This document shows, piece after piece, positions 19,833-28,819 of a stretch of DNA of 64,000 nt (the stretch's first letter is position 1; the number at the start of each line of letters is the position of its first letter). Location: positions 1,157,117-1,221,116 of the forward strand of contig NZ_KE386572.1 of NCBI RefSeq assembly GCF_000427665.1, in the 5' to 3' direction. The notes under the pieces are model-generated. The model was given only the letters and a program-made list of their open reading frames with translations. It did not search any database and was not told where the DNA came from. The position numbers and the translations under genes are program-made. The stretch is from Geminicoccus roseus DSM 18922 (GTDB taxonomy: Bacteria > Pseudomonadota > Alphaproteobacteria > Geminicoccales > Geminicoccaceae).

Positions 19833-20207
19833 CTACATGCCCTGGTTGGTGGATGCCGGCTGGTCGTCGACCACATGGCATTCGGTGGGCGGGGCCTCGC
19901 CGTTGGTCCAGGTCGCCGCGTCGCCCTTGCCGCTGAGCTCGATGCCGTCCACCGCATAGCGGATGCCCGAGCCGGAGCGCTGCTGCTGCAGGATCACCGT
20001 CTCGCCGCCGTTGACGCTGACGATCGCGGTGTCGGGCTCGAACCACACGCCAAGCTTCGAGCCGTCGCCGCAAAGATAATGCACCGTCGAGACGTCCTGG
20101 ATTTCCGGATCGTCCTTCGGCTGGGCCGCGCAGGCCCCCAGCAGCAGGCTGGTTGCTGCCGTAAGCGCAGCAACTTCCAGTCCAGGTCTCCGTCTCGTCG
20201 CACGCAC
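19833..20207 (-). CDS. MliC-type lysozyme-inhibitor lipoprotein
   Basis: The 124-residue product has a lipoprotein signal (AALTAATSLLLGACAAQ; lipobox LGAC). A compact beta domain follows, with STVHYLCGDGSKLGVWF, VILQQQRSGSGIRYAVDGIE and WTNGEAPPTECH. This matches the MliC/PliC domain, in which the conserved Ser-Gly-Ser-Gly loop and C-terminal cysteine pair block c-type lysozyme. The start is GTG 20207-20205, with GGAGG at the proper distance. No ATG is available in frame nearby. It is expected on the outer membrane's periplasmic side. Confidence 0.75.
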   Translation of the reverse strand: MRATRRRPGLEVAALTAATSLLLGACAAQPKDDPEIQDVSTVHYLCGDGSKLGVWFEPDTAIVSVNGGETVILQQQRSGSGIRYAVDGIELSGKGDAATWTNGEAPPTECHVVDDQPASTNQGM

Positions 20208-20672
20208 GCCGCACCTCCAGCCGTCCTGCCTGCCCCCGCGGTCCTGGTCCGGCCGCCTGGGGGTCCCCTGGACCATCTGCAGGAACCCCGCGGGCCGCGA
20301 CAAGACACGGCGCGCCAAGATTCGTCGCCACTTCCCAAAGGCTCCTGCCGGCGGCTGCTTCAAGCAGCGCTTAGTATTCCTGATTCGTCCGGCCCGCCGC
20401 GACGATTGAAGCGCCGCCGGACCAGGATATAACTCTCGGCCGTCGGGCCCAGGCCCGGCCGCGGTCATTTGACGGTCCAGCTTGCGCCGCGTCACCAAAC
20501 GCTAAAGCGCCACGACATTGTCGTGGTTCACCTTCGGGAAGGGCGAGCCATTCATGAATATCCCTGCATTCTTCTCCCTCGGCGCCATGATGCGCCCCAT
20601 CACCGGCTGAACTCCGCCTCTCCGCCGCGCGTGCCGTTCCCGCCCTCCTCCGGTTCTGGGGAAACGACGACC
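20208..20672. other. Intergenic stretch without a supported gene
   Basis: About 465 bases lie between the divergent MliC-type lipoprotein and the small plus-strand gene. Open frames here show no family features or ribosome sites. It probably holds promoters for both directions, but no clear promoter elements were recognised. Confidence 0.5.
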
Positions 20673-20900
20673 ATGGATGCTGGTACCCTGCACGTGGTCG
20701 TCGACGACCGCCATGTCGGCCTGCTGCTCAAGACCGGTTCCGCCTTCCGCTTCGTCGCGGCCGATCCTGCCTATCGCCTGCTCGACGGCAGCCGCTTCGT
20801 CCGCCTGGAACAGGTCCAGCACGCCGCCCATGCCATGAAGCACGCGCTCGCGGAGAACCGCCTGCCAACCCGCAGGACCGGTCCCCGGCACGCCGGCTGA
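20673..20900 (+). CDS. Small hypothetical protein upstream of metY
   Basis: The 75-residue protein (MDAGTLHVVVDDRHVGLLLK ...) is not recognised. It has two beta-like strands, a central AYRLLDGSRFVRLEQV region, a helix QHAAHAMKHALAENRL and a basic tail. There is no signal peptide or membrane segment. The pattern resembles short bacterial regulators of the HipA N-terminal or VOC-fragment kind only vaguely. It lies 36 bases before metY on the same strand and may be co-transcribed. An in-frame extension to 20469 looks non-coding. Confidence 0.45.
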   Translation: MDAGTLHVVVDDRHVGLLLKTGSAFRFVAADPAYRLLDGSRFVRLEQVQHAAHAMKHALAENRLPTRRTGPRHAG

Positions 20901-20936
20901 TCCGGCCACATTCTGCGCTCCTTGGAGAAACGTTCC

Positions 20937-22256
20937 ATGTCGGACCTCAAGTCCCAGCATCCGCAGACGCTCGCGCTTCACGCCGGCTGGCGGAGCGATC
21001 CGGCCACCGGCGCCGTCGCCGTGCCGATCTACCAGACCACGTCCTACCAGTTCCGCGACACCGACCACGCCCGCAAGCTGTTCGGCCTGGAAGAGCTCGG
21101 CAACATCTACACCCGGATCATGAACCCGACCCAGGACGCCCTGGAAAAGCGCCTGGCGGCCCTGGAGGGCGGCGTCGCGGGCCTGGCTCTGGCGTCGGGC
21201 CAGGCGGCCTCGGCGTTCTCGGTGCAGAACCTGGCGGAAGCAGGCGACAACATCGTCGCCTCCACCGACCTCTATGGCGGCACCTGGAACCTGTTCGCCA
21301 ACACGCTGAAGCAGCAGGGCATCGAGGTCCGCTTCGTCGACCCGGCCGATCCGGAGAATTTCCGGCGCGCCACCGACGAGCGCACCCGCGCCTATTATGC
21401 CGAGACCCTGCCCAACCCGAAGCTGCAGGTCTTCCCGATCCGCGAGGTGGCCGAGATCGGCCGGCCGCTGGGCATTCCGCTGATCATCGACAACACCGCT
21501 GCACCGCTGCTCTGCCGGCCGCTCGACCATGGTGCTGCGATCGTGGTGCACTCGCTCACCAAGTATATCGGCGGTCACGGGTCCTCGATCGGCGGCATCA
21601 TCATCGACGGCGGCAACTTCGACTGGGCGGCGGTTCCGGCGCGCCAGCCGCTGCTGAACCGGCCGGATCCCAGCTACCACGGCGCCGTCTGGGTCGAGGC
21701 GGTGAAGCCGCTGGGGCCGATCGCCTACATCATCAAGGCGCGCGTCACCCTGCTGCGCGACCTGGGCGCCGCGATCGCGCCGCTCAACGCCTTCCTGGCG
21801 ATCCAGGGCGTGGAAAGCCTGCCGCTGCGGATCCGCGAGCACGTCAAGAACGCCTCGGCGGTGGCGGCCTGGCTGAAGGGCCGTCCGGAAGTGGCCAAGG
21901 TCATCCATCCGAGCGTGCAGGAAGGCGAAGCGCGCCGCCGCGCCGACACCTACCTGAAGGGCGGCTATGGTGGCCTGCTCGGCTTCGAGCTGAAGGGTGG
22001 CCTGGAAGCCGGCCGGCGCTTCATCGACGCCCTGCAGCTCTTCTACCATGTCGCCAATATCGGCGATTCGCGCTCCCTGGCGATCCATCCGGCCACGACC
22101 ACCCACTCCCAGCTCTCGCCGGAGGAGCAACTGCAGACCGGCGTCACCGACGGCTATGTCCGCCTGAGCATCGGCATCGAGCATATCGACGACATCCTGG
22201 CCGATCTCGACCAGGCGCTGGTCGCCTCCAGCCGGATCGACCGCGCAGCCGCCTGA
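20937..22256 (+). CDS. metY: O-acetylhomoserine sulfhydrylase (Cys/Met metabolism PLP enzyme)
   Basis: This 439-residue PLP-dependent enzyme makes homocysteine from O-acetylhomoserine and sulfide (or an equivalent reaction). It begins HPQTLALHAGWRSDPATGAV and contains the family segments YTRIMNPTQDALEKRLAALE, the PLP-lysine region VVHSLTKYIGGHGSS (Lys209) and THSQLSPEEQLQTGV near the end. Length and the large insertion around residues 230-260 favour O-acetylhomoserine sulfhydrylase over cystathionine synthase. The ATG at 20937 follows TTGGAG. The in-frame TTG at 20922 is less likely. Confidence 0.93.
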   Translation: MSDLKSQHPQTLALHAGWRSDPATGAVAVPIYQTTSYQFRDTDHARKLFGLEELGNIYTRIMNPTQDALEKRLAALEGGVAGLALASGQAASAFSVQNLAEAGDNIVASTDLYGGTWNLFANTLKQQGIEVRFVDPADPENFRRATDERTRAYYAETLPNPKLQVFPIREVAEIGRPLGIPLIIDNTAAPLLCRPLDHGAAIVVHSLTKYIGGHGSSIGGIIIDGGNFDWAAVPARQPLLNRPDPSYHGAVWVEAVKPLGPIAYIIKARVTLLRDLGAAIAPLNAFLAIQGVESLPLRIREHVKNASAVAAWLKGRPEVAKVIHPSVQEGEARRRADTYLKGGYGGLLGFELKGGLEAGRRFIDALQLFYHVANIGDSRSLAIHPATTTHSQLSPEEQLQTGVTDGYVRLSIGIEHIDDILADLDQALVASSRIDRAAA

Positions 22257-22271
22257 GCTTGGCGGATCTCC

Positions 22272-22305
22272 GGGGGCGATATATCCTGATGGAAATGTCG
22301 CTCCC
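22272..22305. promoter_or_regulatory. ModE-like inverted repeat before modA
   Basis: GGGGGCGATATAT (22272-22284) and AAATGTCGCTCCC (22293-22305) pair at 10 of 13 positions around an 8-base spacer. The CGATATAT half resembles the CGxTATATA half-site known for ModE-type molybdate repressors. It ends 9 bases before modA, where a bound repressor would block transcription or ribosome entry. A metY transcript hairpin is an alternative reading. Confidence 0.4.
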
Positions 22306-22314
22306 GGAGGCCGC

Positions 22315-23103
22315 ATGTTCAGCCGTCGCCCGCTCGTCGCCGCGCTCCTGGCGCTGGGCCTTCTTCTTCCGGCGGGCGCGCGTGCCGGCGAGACGATCAC
22401 CGTGTTCGCCGCCGCCAGCCTGAAGAATGCGCTGGACGAGGCGATGGCCGCGTTCACCACCCGCACCGGCACGGACGTGGTGGCCTCCTACGCGGCGAGT
22501 TCCGCGCTGGCCAAGCAGATCGAGGCGGGCGCGCCGGCCGACCTGTTCATCTCCGCCGACCTGTCCTGGATGGATTATCTGGACGGCCAGGGCCTGATCG
22601 ACCCTGCCAGCCGCATCGACCTGCTCGGCAACGCGCTGGTGCTGATCGCACCCGCAGGGGCGCCGCGCAGGGAACTGCAGATCGGGCCGGGCATGGATCT
22701 GGCGGCTGCGCTGGGCCAGGGCCGGCTGGCGGTGGGGCAGGTCGATTCGGTGCCGGCCGGCAGATACGCCAAGGCGGCCCTGCAGAGCCTTGAAGCATGG
22801 CCGGCCGCCCAGCCGAGGCTGGCCCAGGCCGACAATGTCCGCGCGGCCCTGGCCCTGGTTGCCCGGGGCGAGGCGCCCTTGGGCATCGTCTATGCCAGCG
22901 ACGCGGCCAGCACCGACGAGGTCGAAATCGTCGGCACGTTCCCGCCAGCCAGCCATCCGCCGATCATCTATCCCGCCGCCCTGGTCGCTGCCGAGGACGC
23001 CCGTCCGGAGGCCGCCGCCTTCCTCGCTTTCCTTCAGGGAGCGGAAGCGGCGGCGGCCTTCCGCAAGGCCGGTTTCACCGTGCTGGTTCCTCCGGCATCC
23101 TGA
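22315..23103 (+). CDS. modA: Molybdate ABC transporter substrate-binding protein
   Basis: The 262-residue periplasmic protein has a Sec signal peptide (MFSRRPLVAALLALGLLLPA ... ARAGE). The mature start ITVFAAASLKNALDEAMAAF is the ModA hallmark, followed by YAASSALAKQIEAGAPADLF and LGIVYASDAAS. It binds molybdate or tungstate through backbone amides. It is the first gene of modABC and has a GGAGG site 6 bases before ATG. Confidence 0.96.
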   Translation: MFSRRPLVAALLALGLLLPAGARAGETITVFAAASLKNALDEAMAAFTTRTGTDVVASYAASSALAKQIEAGAPADLFISADLSWMDYLDGQGLIDPASRIDLLGNALVLIAPAGAPRRELQIGPGMDLAAALGQGRLAVGQVDSVPAGRYAKAALQSLEAWPAAQPRLAQADNVRAALALVARGEAPLGIVYASDAASTDEVEIVGTFPPASHPPIIYPAALVAAEDARPEAAAFLAFLQGAEAAAAFRKAGFTVLVPPAS

Positions 23104-23131
23104 GCGCCCCGATCTCCGGCGCCGGATCCCG

Positions 23132-23824
23132 ATGACCGACTGGCTGAGCCCCGACGAGTGGACCGCCGTGCTCTTGAGCCTGCGCGTCTCGCTGGTGGCC
23201 ATGCTGTGGAGCCTGCCGTTCGGTCTGGCGGTCGCCATGCTCCTGGCGCGCGGCCGGTTCTGGGGCCGCTCGGTCCTGGACACGATCGTTCACCTGCCCC
23301 TGGTGCTGCCCCCGGTGGTGACCGGCTATCTCCTGCTCCTCACCCTGGGCCGCCGGGCGCCGCTCGGTAGCTTTCTTGCGGAGTTCGGCATCGTCTTCTC
23401 GTTCCGCTGGACCGGTGCCGCACTGGCCTGCGCGATCATGGCGTTTCCCCTGATGGTCCGCGCCATCCGCCTGTCGATCGAGGCGGTCGACCGCCGCCTG
23501 GAGGATGCTGCCGGGACGCTCGGGGCCCGGCCGGCCTGGGTGTTCCTGACCGTCACCCTGCCGCTGATCCTGCCGGGCATCGTCGCCGGGATGATCCTGT
23601 CCTTCGCCAAAGCGCTGGGCGAGTTCGGCGCCACCATCACCTTCGTCTCGAACATCCCGGGCGAGACCCAGACGTTGCCGAGCGCCATCTACACGCTCAC
23701 CCAGGTCCCCGACGGCGAGGCCGGCGCCCTGCGCCTGGTCCTGGTCTCGGTGGCGATCTCGATGGCCGCCCTGATCGGCTCGGAGTTGCTGGCGCGCCGC
23801 ATCGCCCGCCGGATCGGCGCATGA
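23132..23824 (+). CDS. modB: Molybdate ABC transporter permease
   Basis: The 230-residue inner-membrane permease has about five transmembrane helices and the permease signature EDAAGTLGARPAWVFLTVTL (EAA loop) near residue 130. LPLVLPPVVTGYLLLL and ALGEFGATITFVSNIPGETQ are strongly conserved in ModB. It starts 28 bases after modA and overlaps modC by ATGA, so the three genes form one operon. Confidence 0.96.
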   Translation: MTDWLSPDEWTAVLLSLRVSLVAMLWSLPFGLAVAMLLARGRFWGRSVLDTIVHLPLVLPPVVTGYLLLLTLGRRAPLGSFLAEFGIVFSFRWTGAALACAIMAFPLMVRAIRLSIEAVDRRLEDAAGTLGARPAWVFLTVTLPLILPGIVAGMILSFAKALGEFGATITFVSNIPGETQTLPSAIYTLTQVPDGEAGALRLVLVSVAISMAALIGSELLARRIARRIGA

Positions 23825-24987
23825 GCCTGGAGGTCCGGATCCGTCACCGGCAGGGCGACTTCCGGCTGGACGTCGCCTTCACCGGCGCCGGCGGCCTGAC
23901 CGCGCTGTTCGGGCGGTCCGGTTCCGGCAAGACCACGCTGGTCAACGCGATCGCCGGCCTGAACCGGCCGGCGGAAGGGCGGATCGTCCTGGACGGGGTG
24001 CCGCTCCTCGACACCGCGCAGGGCCTGTTCGTCCCGGTCCATCGCCGCCGGATCGGCTATGTCTTCCAGGATGCCCGGCTGTTCCCGCACCTGACCGTCC
24101 GGCAGAATTTGGCCTATGGCCGCTGGTTCACGCCGCGATCCGAAGCCGTGGCAAACCCGGAGGCGGTGGTCGCGATGCTCGGGATCGGCCACCTCCTGGA
24201 GCGCCGGCCGGCGGATCTGTCGGGGGGCGAGAAGCAGCGGGTCGCGATCGGCCGGGCGCTCATGGCGAGCCCGCGCCTGCTCCTGATGGACGAGCCGCTG
24301 GCGTCGCTGGATGAGAGCCGCAAGGCGGAGATCCTGCCGTTCATCGAGCGGCTGCGCGACCAGGCGCAGGTCCCGATCGTCTATGTCAGCCATGCCGTGG
24401 CCGAGATCGCAAGGCTGGCGACCGGCATCGTGGTTCTTTCCGAGGGCCGGGTCGCGGCCGCCGGCGAGGCGCGCGGCGTGATGGCCAGGCTCGACATGTT
24501 CCAGGGCAGCGAGCGGTCCGAGGCTGGCGCCTTGCTCGACACCCGCCTGATCGGCCACGAGCCGGAGTACGCGCTCAGCATCCTGGAGGCGCCGGCCGGC
24601 CGGCTGTTCGTCCCGGCCCTGGCGCGCCCGCCCGGCACGATGGTGCGGCTGCGCATCCGCGCCCGCGACGTCACCCTGGCGACCGCCCGCCCCGACCATC
24701 TGAGCGCCCAGAACATCCTGGCGGGACGCATCGCCGAGATCGGGAGGACGGATGGCCCGGTGGTCGATGTCCGGCTGGACTGCCATGGCGACGCCCTGGT
24801 CGCCCAGGTGACGAGGCGCGCCATCGCCATGCTGGGCCTGGAGGTCGGGCGGCCGGTGTTCGCCGTGGTCAAGAGCATCACCTTGGCGGACGGGCAGGCC
24901 GCCGAAGGACATGCCACCGAGCGCGCCGACCCCCCTCGGGGTGGCCAGGCTCAGCCGACCTCAAGTTCCTCGCGGACCTGGCCATAG
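23821..24987 (+). CDS. modC: Molybdate ABC transporter ATP-binding protein
   Basis: The 388-residue ATPase has Walker A FGRSGSGKTTLVNAIAGL (residues 31-48), Q-loop VFQDARLFPHLTV, signature LSGGEKQRVAIGRAL, Walker B LLLMDEPLASLD and the H-loop YVSHAV. The C-terminal part carries a molybdate-binding TOBE/Mop domain (LSAQNILAGRIAEI ... VVDVRLDCHGDALVAQVT). Its last bases overlap the convergent FNT channel gene by 37 bases, an unusual antisense arrangement at the 3' ends. Confidence 0.95.
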   Translation: MSLEVRIRHRQGDFRLDVAFTGAGGLTALFGRSGSGKTTLVNAIAGLNRPAEGRIVLDGVPLLDTAQGLFVPVHRRRIGYVFQDARLFPHLTVRQNLAYGRWFTPRSEAVANPEAVVAMLGIGHLLERRPADLSGGEKQRVAIGRALMASPRLLLMDEPLASLDESRKAEILPFIERLRDQAQVPIVYVSHAVAEIARLATGIVVLSEGRVAAAGEARGVMARLDMFQGSERSEAGALLDTRLIGHEPEYALSILEAPAGRLFVPALARPPGTMVRLRIRARDVTLATARPDHLSAQNILAGRIAEIGRTDGPVVDVRLDCHGDALVAQVTRRAIAMLGLEVGRPVFAVVKSITLADGQAAEGHATERADPPRGGQAQPTSSSSRTWP

Positions 24988-25817
24988 GCGAGCAGGGCGA
25001 ACAGCGCCGACCCGCCGATCACGTTGCCGCAAAGCATCGGCAGGATGTAGCCAGACAGCGCCTGCAGGAGCGCGAGTTCGCCCGCCAGGACCAGCATGAA
25101 GATCTCCATCGACCCGGCCACCACATGCGCCAGGTCGAACAGCGCGATCAGGTAGGTCATCAGCACGATGACGGCGCTGCGGGCGGTCTCAGCGGACGGC
25201 AGCATCCAGACCAGGGTCGCGATCATCCAGCCGGCGACGATCCCCCGCCAGAACGCCTCCCCTGGCGACAGCTCGGCCAGGTGCCGGCTGACGTCGAGCA
25301 TGCCGGCAAGGATGTGCTCAGGAAGCAGGAGGCCGGTGAGGCACGCCGCGGCGAACATGGCCGTGCCTGCCATGTTCGCTAGGAACACCACGCTCCACAG
25401 CCTTGCCAGGGCGAGGAGCTTGCGCCGGCTGGGCCGGTAGATGATCGGGAGCACCGCCGTGAGGGTGATCTCGGTGAACAGCTGCTGGCGGGCCAGGATC
25501 ACGATCAGGAAGCCTACGGCATAGCCGAAATTCTCCACGAGCGGGCGCCATGGCGCATCCGGGAGCGCCACATGGAGCGCCCCCTCGGCCACCACGGAGA
25601 AGCCGATCGAGAGCCCGGCGGCCAGCCCCGACCACCACAGGCCCGCGGTCGGCCGGGACAGTTCCTCGACCCCTTCGCGCCGGATGACCTCGTAGACGGC
25701 CAGGGGGCGCAGCTTGCGGTGCTCGTGGATGTCGTCCTGTTCGTCCTCAGTGAGCGCCTGTCCCTTGTGCTCGATTGCGGCCTCGACCGCCTCGTCGTCC
25801 GACACAGGGGGCTGCAT
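24951..25817 (-). CDS. Formate/nitrite transporter (FNT) family channel
   Basis: This 288-residue membrane protein begins with a polar, acidic cytoplasmic segment (EAVEAAIEHKGQALTEDEQD) and then shows six hydrophobic helices. FNT-like features include GLWWSGLAAGLSIGFSVVAE, FGYAVGFLIVILARQQLFTE, LWSVVFLANMAGTAMFAA and LSGYILPMLCGNVIGGSALF. The family passes formate, nitrite or related small anions. The ATG at 25817 was chosen since upstream in-frame codons look non-coding. The substrate cannot be told from sequence. Confidence 0.9.
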   Translation of the reverse strand: MQPPVSDDEAVEAAIEHKGQALTEDEQDDIHEHRKLRPLAVYEVIRREGVEELSRPTAGLWWSGLAAGLSIGFSVVAEGALHVALPDAPWRPLVENFGYAVGFLIVILARQQLFTEITLTAVLPIIYRPSRRKLLALARLWSVVFLANMAGTAMFAAACLTGLLLPEHILAGMLDVSRHLAELSPGEAFWRGIVAGWMIATLVWMLPSAETARSAVIVLMTYLIALFDLAHVVAGSMEIFMLVLAGELALLQALSGYILPMLCGNVIGGSALFALLAYGQVREELEVG

Positions 25818-26077
25818 GCTCGATCGTCTCCGGATGGATCGGGTGGATTGATTATCCCGTTCAACCCCGGCACAGGCCGAAAAGTTGCCTCGCCACCGGT
25901 CCGCTGCGTGATATTCCTTGGATCTTTTGGCGCCACGGCCAATCTCGGCAGGAGCCACGGAACCGGGCCGGGCGCTGGCGGGCTTCGCAGACGGCCGCGC
26001 CAGCGTAGCCAGCCTTGCAACAAACCTGGAAGTTCTACCCGGTGCCGGCCAAGGCCGGACGGAACGAGGAAGTCGAA

Positions 26078-27136
26078 TTGCCTGTCCGGTTGCTCCGCTT
26101 CGGAATTCTCTGGTTCCTGTTCCTGGCGACCTTGTGGACCGCCGAGCCCTATCTGCGCGCCTGGCTGTTCGCCAGCGACAGCCCCAGGCCCGTCACCGCG
26201 CGGGCAGACCTGGCGGAGTTCGAGCGCAACGCCACCGAGGTGTTCGCGCTGCGGGCAGGCGCGGTGCCGCTGGTGGCGACCGGCGGAAGCGGCAGGGTCG
26301 GAACCGGCTCCGGCTTCGTCTGGGACCAGGCCGGGCATATCGTCACCAACCATCATGTGGTGGCCGGCTTTGGCGAGGTGATCGTGCGGTTCGGCATCGA
26401 GCGGCCGATCCCGGCCCAGGTCATCGGCGCGGCGCCGGACTACGACTTGGCCGTGCTGCGGCCCAAGGTTCCGCTGGACCTGGTGGAACCGATCCCGCTC
26501 GGCAGTTCCAGCGACCTCACGGTCGGCCAGACGGTCTATGCGATCGGCAACCCCTTCGGCCTCAGCCGCTCGATGTCGGCGGGCATCGTCAGCGCGCTCG
26601 ATCGTCGCCTGCCGACCGGGTCCGGCCGCGAGATCCGCGGCGTGATCCAGACCGATGCCGCGATCAATCCCGGCAATTCCGGAGGGCCGCTGCTCGACGC
26701 CGCCGGCCGGCTGATCGGGGTCAACACCGCGATCTACTCGGAAACCGGCAGCTTCGCCGGTGTCGGCTTCGCGGTGCCGGTCGACGTGGTCAACGAGATC
26801 GTCCCGCAGCTGATCAGCCAGGGCCATGCCCCCCGGCCCGGGATCGGCATCACCACGCTGGACGAGACGGTCGCGGCCGGCCTGGAGGCGCCGGGGATCG
26901 TGATCGCGGAGATCCTGCCCGGATCCGCCGCCGAGCAGGCGGGGCTGCGGGGGATCAACCCCCAGGCCCAGGAGATCGGCGACGTGATCACCCATGTCGA
27001 CGGGCAGCGCGTCCGCACGGTCGCCGAGCTTGCCGAGAAGCTGGCGGCAGCCGGCATCGGCAACGAGGTGGAGCTCACCGTCCAGCGGGCCGGGGCCGAG
27101 CGCACCGTGCAGGTCGAGGTGATCGACATCGGCTGA
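26078..27136 (+). CDS. HtrA/DegP-type membrane-anchored serine protease with PDZ domain
   Basis: This protein is about 350 residues long. It has an N-terminal membrane anchor (FGILWFLFLATLW), a trypsin-like domain with the triad in VTNHHVVAG (His), YDLAVLRP (Asp) and NPGNSGGPLLD (Ser), and a C-terminal PDZ domain (GIVIAEILPGSAAEQAGLRG). It should act in the periplasm on misfolded proteins. No ATG is available. TTG 26078 is preceded by GAGGAAG at 5 bases and starts just before the anchor; GTG 26042 and TTG 26015 are in-frame alternatives. Confidence 0.9.
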   Translation: MPVRLLRFGILWFLFLATLWTAEPYLRAWLFASDSPRPVTARADLAEFERNATEVFALRAGAVPLVATGGSGRVGTGSGFVWDQAGHIVTNHHVVAGFGEVIVRFGIERPIPAQVIGAAPDYDLAVLRPKVPLDLVEPIPLGSSSDLTVGQTVYAIGNPFGLSRSMSAGIVSALDRRLPTGSGREIRGVIQTDAAINPGNSGGPLLDAAGRLIGVNTAIYSETGSFAGVGFAVPVDVVNEIVPQLISQGHAPRPGIGITTLDETVAAGLEAPGIVIAEILPGSAAEQAGLRGINPQAQEIGDVITHVDGQRVRTVAELAEKLAAAGIGNEVELTVQRAGAERTVQVEVIDIG

Positions 27137-28038
27137 ACGCCGGTCCTCCAGCAGGCAGGAACGCCAGCCGCGGGGTTGGGCGGCCCTGGCCAGCGCCACG
27201 ACCACGCCCGGCGATGGTCAGGCTGTCGGATGCGGGGTCCGGCTCAGTCCCATCGGCCTTCTTCCGGGCCTGGATGATGGATCGCGGGGCCGGCCACGCC
27301 CCGTCCGCGTGCCTGCGGCCGTGGGAACGTCCGCGAGTTCAGGAGCTCGACGGGCGGCTCCGGCAAGTGCTCGCCGCCGGATGAACCCGACGCCGGCCCC
27401 TCGCAGGAGCAGCGGCGCGGCCAGCCTCGCTCAGATCGCCATAAGTACGTCTAGGACTTGGTTCTTGAACTGCGTACCGGCTCCTGCCGGATGCCCTCAT
27501 GCCGAGCCCGCTCCGGTTTCAGGCGCATGCCCAGGACCAGGCAAGCCCGCTGGCGGACGCCCCTCGCGCGGCTGATCCGCGGTTCTCCGCCAAAGAGCTT
27601 CCTTCCCCAGCCGCCGAAAGGCCGCCGCACCCGCCCTGGCTTCCGGCTGGCGGCGTTCCCTGTCCTGGCCAGGCCGCGAGGACCCGGCTCCGCAGCAGGC
27701 TCGGTCGACGATCTCTATGGCGTACCAAGCTGCAGTGTGTGGGCGCGCACCATGATGGATCACGGGCACCGCCGGGCCATCCCCGCACCGGTGATGGCGG
27801 CTGTTTCGCTGGCGAGAACTGCCCGCTTCGCCCCACTGGACCAGATGCGGACCGGGTTCGGGGCCGGATCTGCCGGCATCCACACGCTCTCGGGAAGGCG
27901 CTGGTCGGAGGCAAGCAAAATGCTTGGCGCTCATACTTTGTTAAGTTGTTGGCGTCAGGATGTCCGCATGGCGCGGGCAACGGGAAACAACCCGGAAGAT
28001 GTCGCCATGCCCCCCGAGGAATCATTTGGACACGGCAC
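27137..28038. other. Long intergenic region before the tad locus
   Basis: About 900 bases separate the protease from flp. Frames here (for example 27458-28042 plus, 27497-27934 minus) are Arg/Pro/Gly-rich, lack ribosome sites and match no family I know. The stretch nearest flp (about 27915-27955) is AT-richer and may hold the tad promoter. No other structure was recognised. Confidence 0.5.
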
Positions 28039-28239
28039 ATGATCAAGTTGTTGATGGGCGTGAAGGCGCTGTGGTCGGACCGGCGTGGCGTCACCGCGAT
28101 CGAGTATGCCGTGATGGCAGGCGCCGTTGCGGTCGCCCTGGTCGCCATCATGGGCGACTCCACCACGGGCGTGATGGGTGCGCTGTCCCAGAAGATGACC
28201 GCCATCATCAACGCCATCCCGAGCGGCACGTCTCCGTGA
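28039..28239 (+). CDS. flp: Flp/Fap-type pilin
   Basis: The 66-residue pilin starts MIKLLMGVKALWSDRRG, and CpaA-type cleavage is expected after that glycine. The mature helix VTAIEYAVMAGAVAVALVAI carries the Flp signature with Glu5 and Tyr6. It is the major subunit of the thin adhesive Flp pilus. Position at the head of the tad genes supports the call. A gap of about 110 bases separates it from cpaA. Confidence 0.95.
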   Translation: MIKLLMGVKALWSDRRGVTAIEYAVMAGAVAVALVAIMGDSTTGVMGALSQKMTAIINAIPSGTSP

Positions 28240-28350
28240 AGCAATCTTCTGCCCGCTCCGCCTCCCGGGTCGAGGCGGGCAGAGGAACTTCATCTTTCTG
28301 GATGCATGACGCCAGTCCAGCCGTCGCGGCTGGGACGCAGGAAATCCGAG

Positions 28351-28818
28351 ATGGCGGATATCTGGACCTTGCTTCTGCTTCCGGTTCTTCTGGCAGCCTC
28401 GATTTCGGACATCAGCCGCCGGATCATTCCCAATGAGGTGTCCCTGGTGCTGGTGCTGGGTTTCGTCCTGCATGCCCTGGTCGAGCTCAGCATCTCCGAG
28501 GCGATGGGGAATGTTTTCCTGGGCGGCTTGGTCCTGATGTTCGCCACGCTGCTGTACTGGGGCCGCCTGCTGGGCGGCGGCGACGTCAAGCTGCTGGCTG
28601 CGTGCAGCCTATGGACGGGCTGGAACGGCTTGGCCGCCCTGCTCCTGGCCACGGCGCTCCTGGGAGGGGGCATCGCCCTCATCCTGGTGGCCTGGTCGAG
28701 GTGCAGGCGGTGGCTGTCCGGACCGGCGGCGGCTCCTGCCATGACCGTGCCCTACGGCGTCGCGATCGCCGCCTCGACCTTCTGGGTCGTGGCGACTGCC
28801 GGGCTTGGAGGGCCGTAG
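28351..28818 (+). CDS. cpaA: Tad-locus prepilin peptidase CpaA
   Basis: This 155-residue type IV prepilin peptidase (A24 family) is of the short kind. It has several hydrophobic helices and the two catalytic aspartates in SDISRRIIPNEV (residue 19-20 region) and GGGDVKLLAA (about residue 70). It cleaves the leaders of Flp, TadE and TadF. The ATG at 28351 follows AGGAAATCC; ATG 28306 is an in-frame alternative. Confidence 0.9.
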   Translation: MADIWTLLLLPVLLAASISDISRRIIPNEVSLVLVLGFVLHALVELSISEAMGNVFLGGLVLMFATLLYWGRLLGGGDVKLLAACSLWTGWNGLAALLLATALLGGGIALILVAWSRCRRWLSGPAAAPAMTVPYGVAIAASTFWVVATAGLGGP

Positions 28819-28819
28819 G

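Noticed and set aside
27915-27955. Possible sigma-54 type promoter before flp (TTGGCG ... TTTG)
   Set aside because: The -12 element lacks the GC dinucleotide and the spacing is not right.
27458-28042. Open frame upstream of flp
   Set aside because: No ribosome site, biased composition, no recognisable motif and overlap with the likely tad promoter region.
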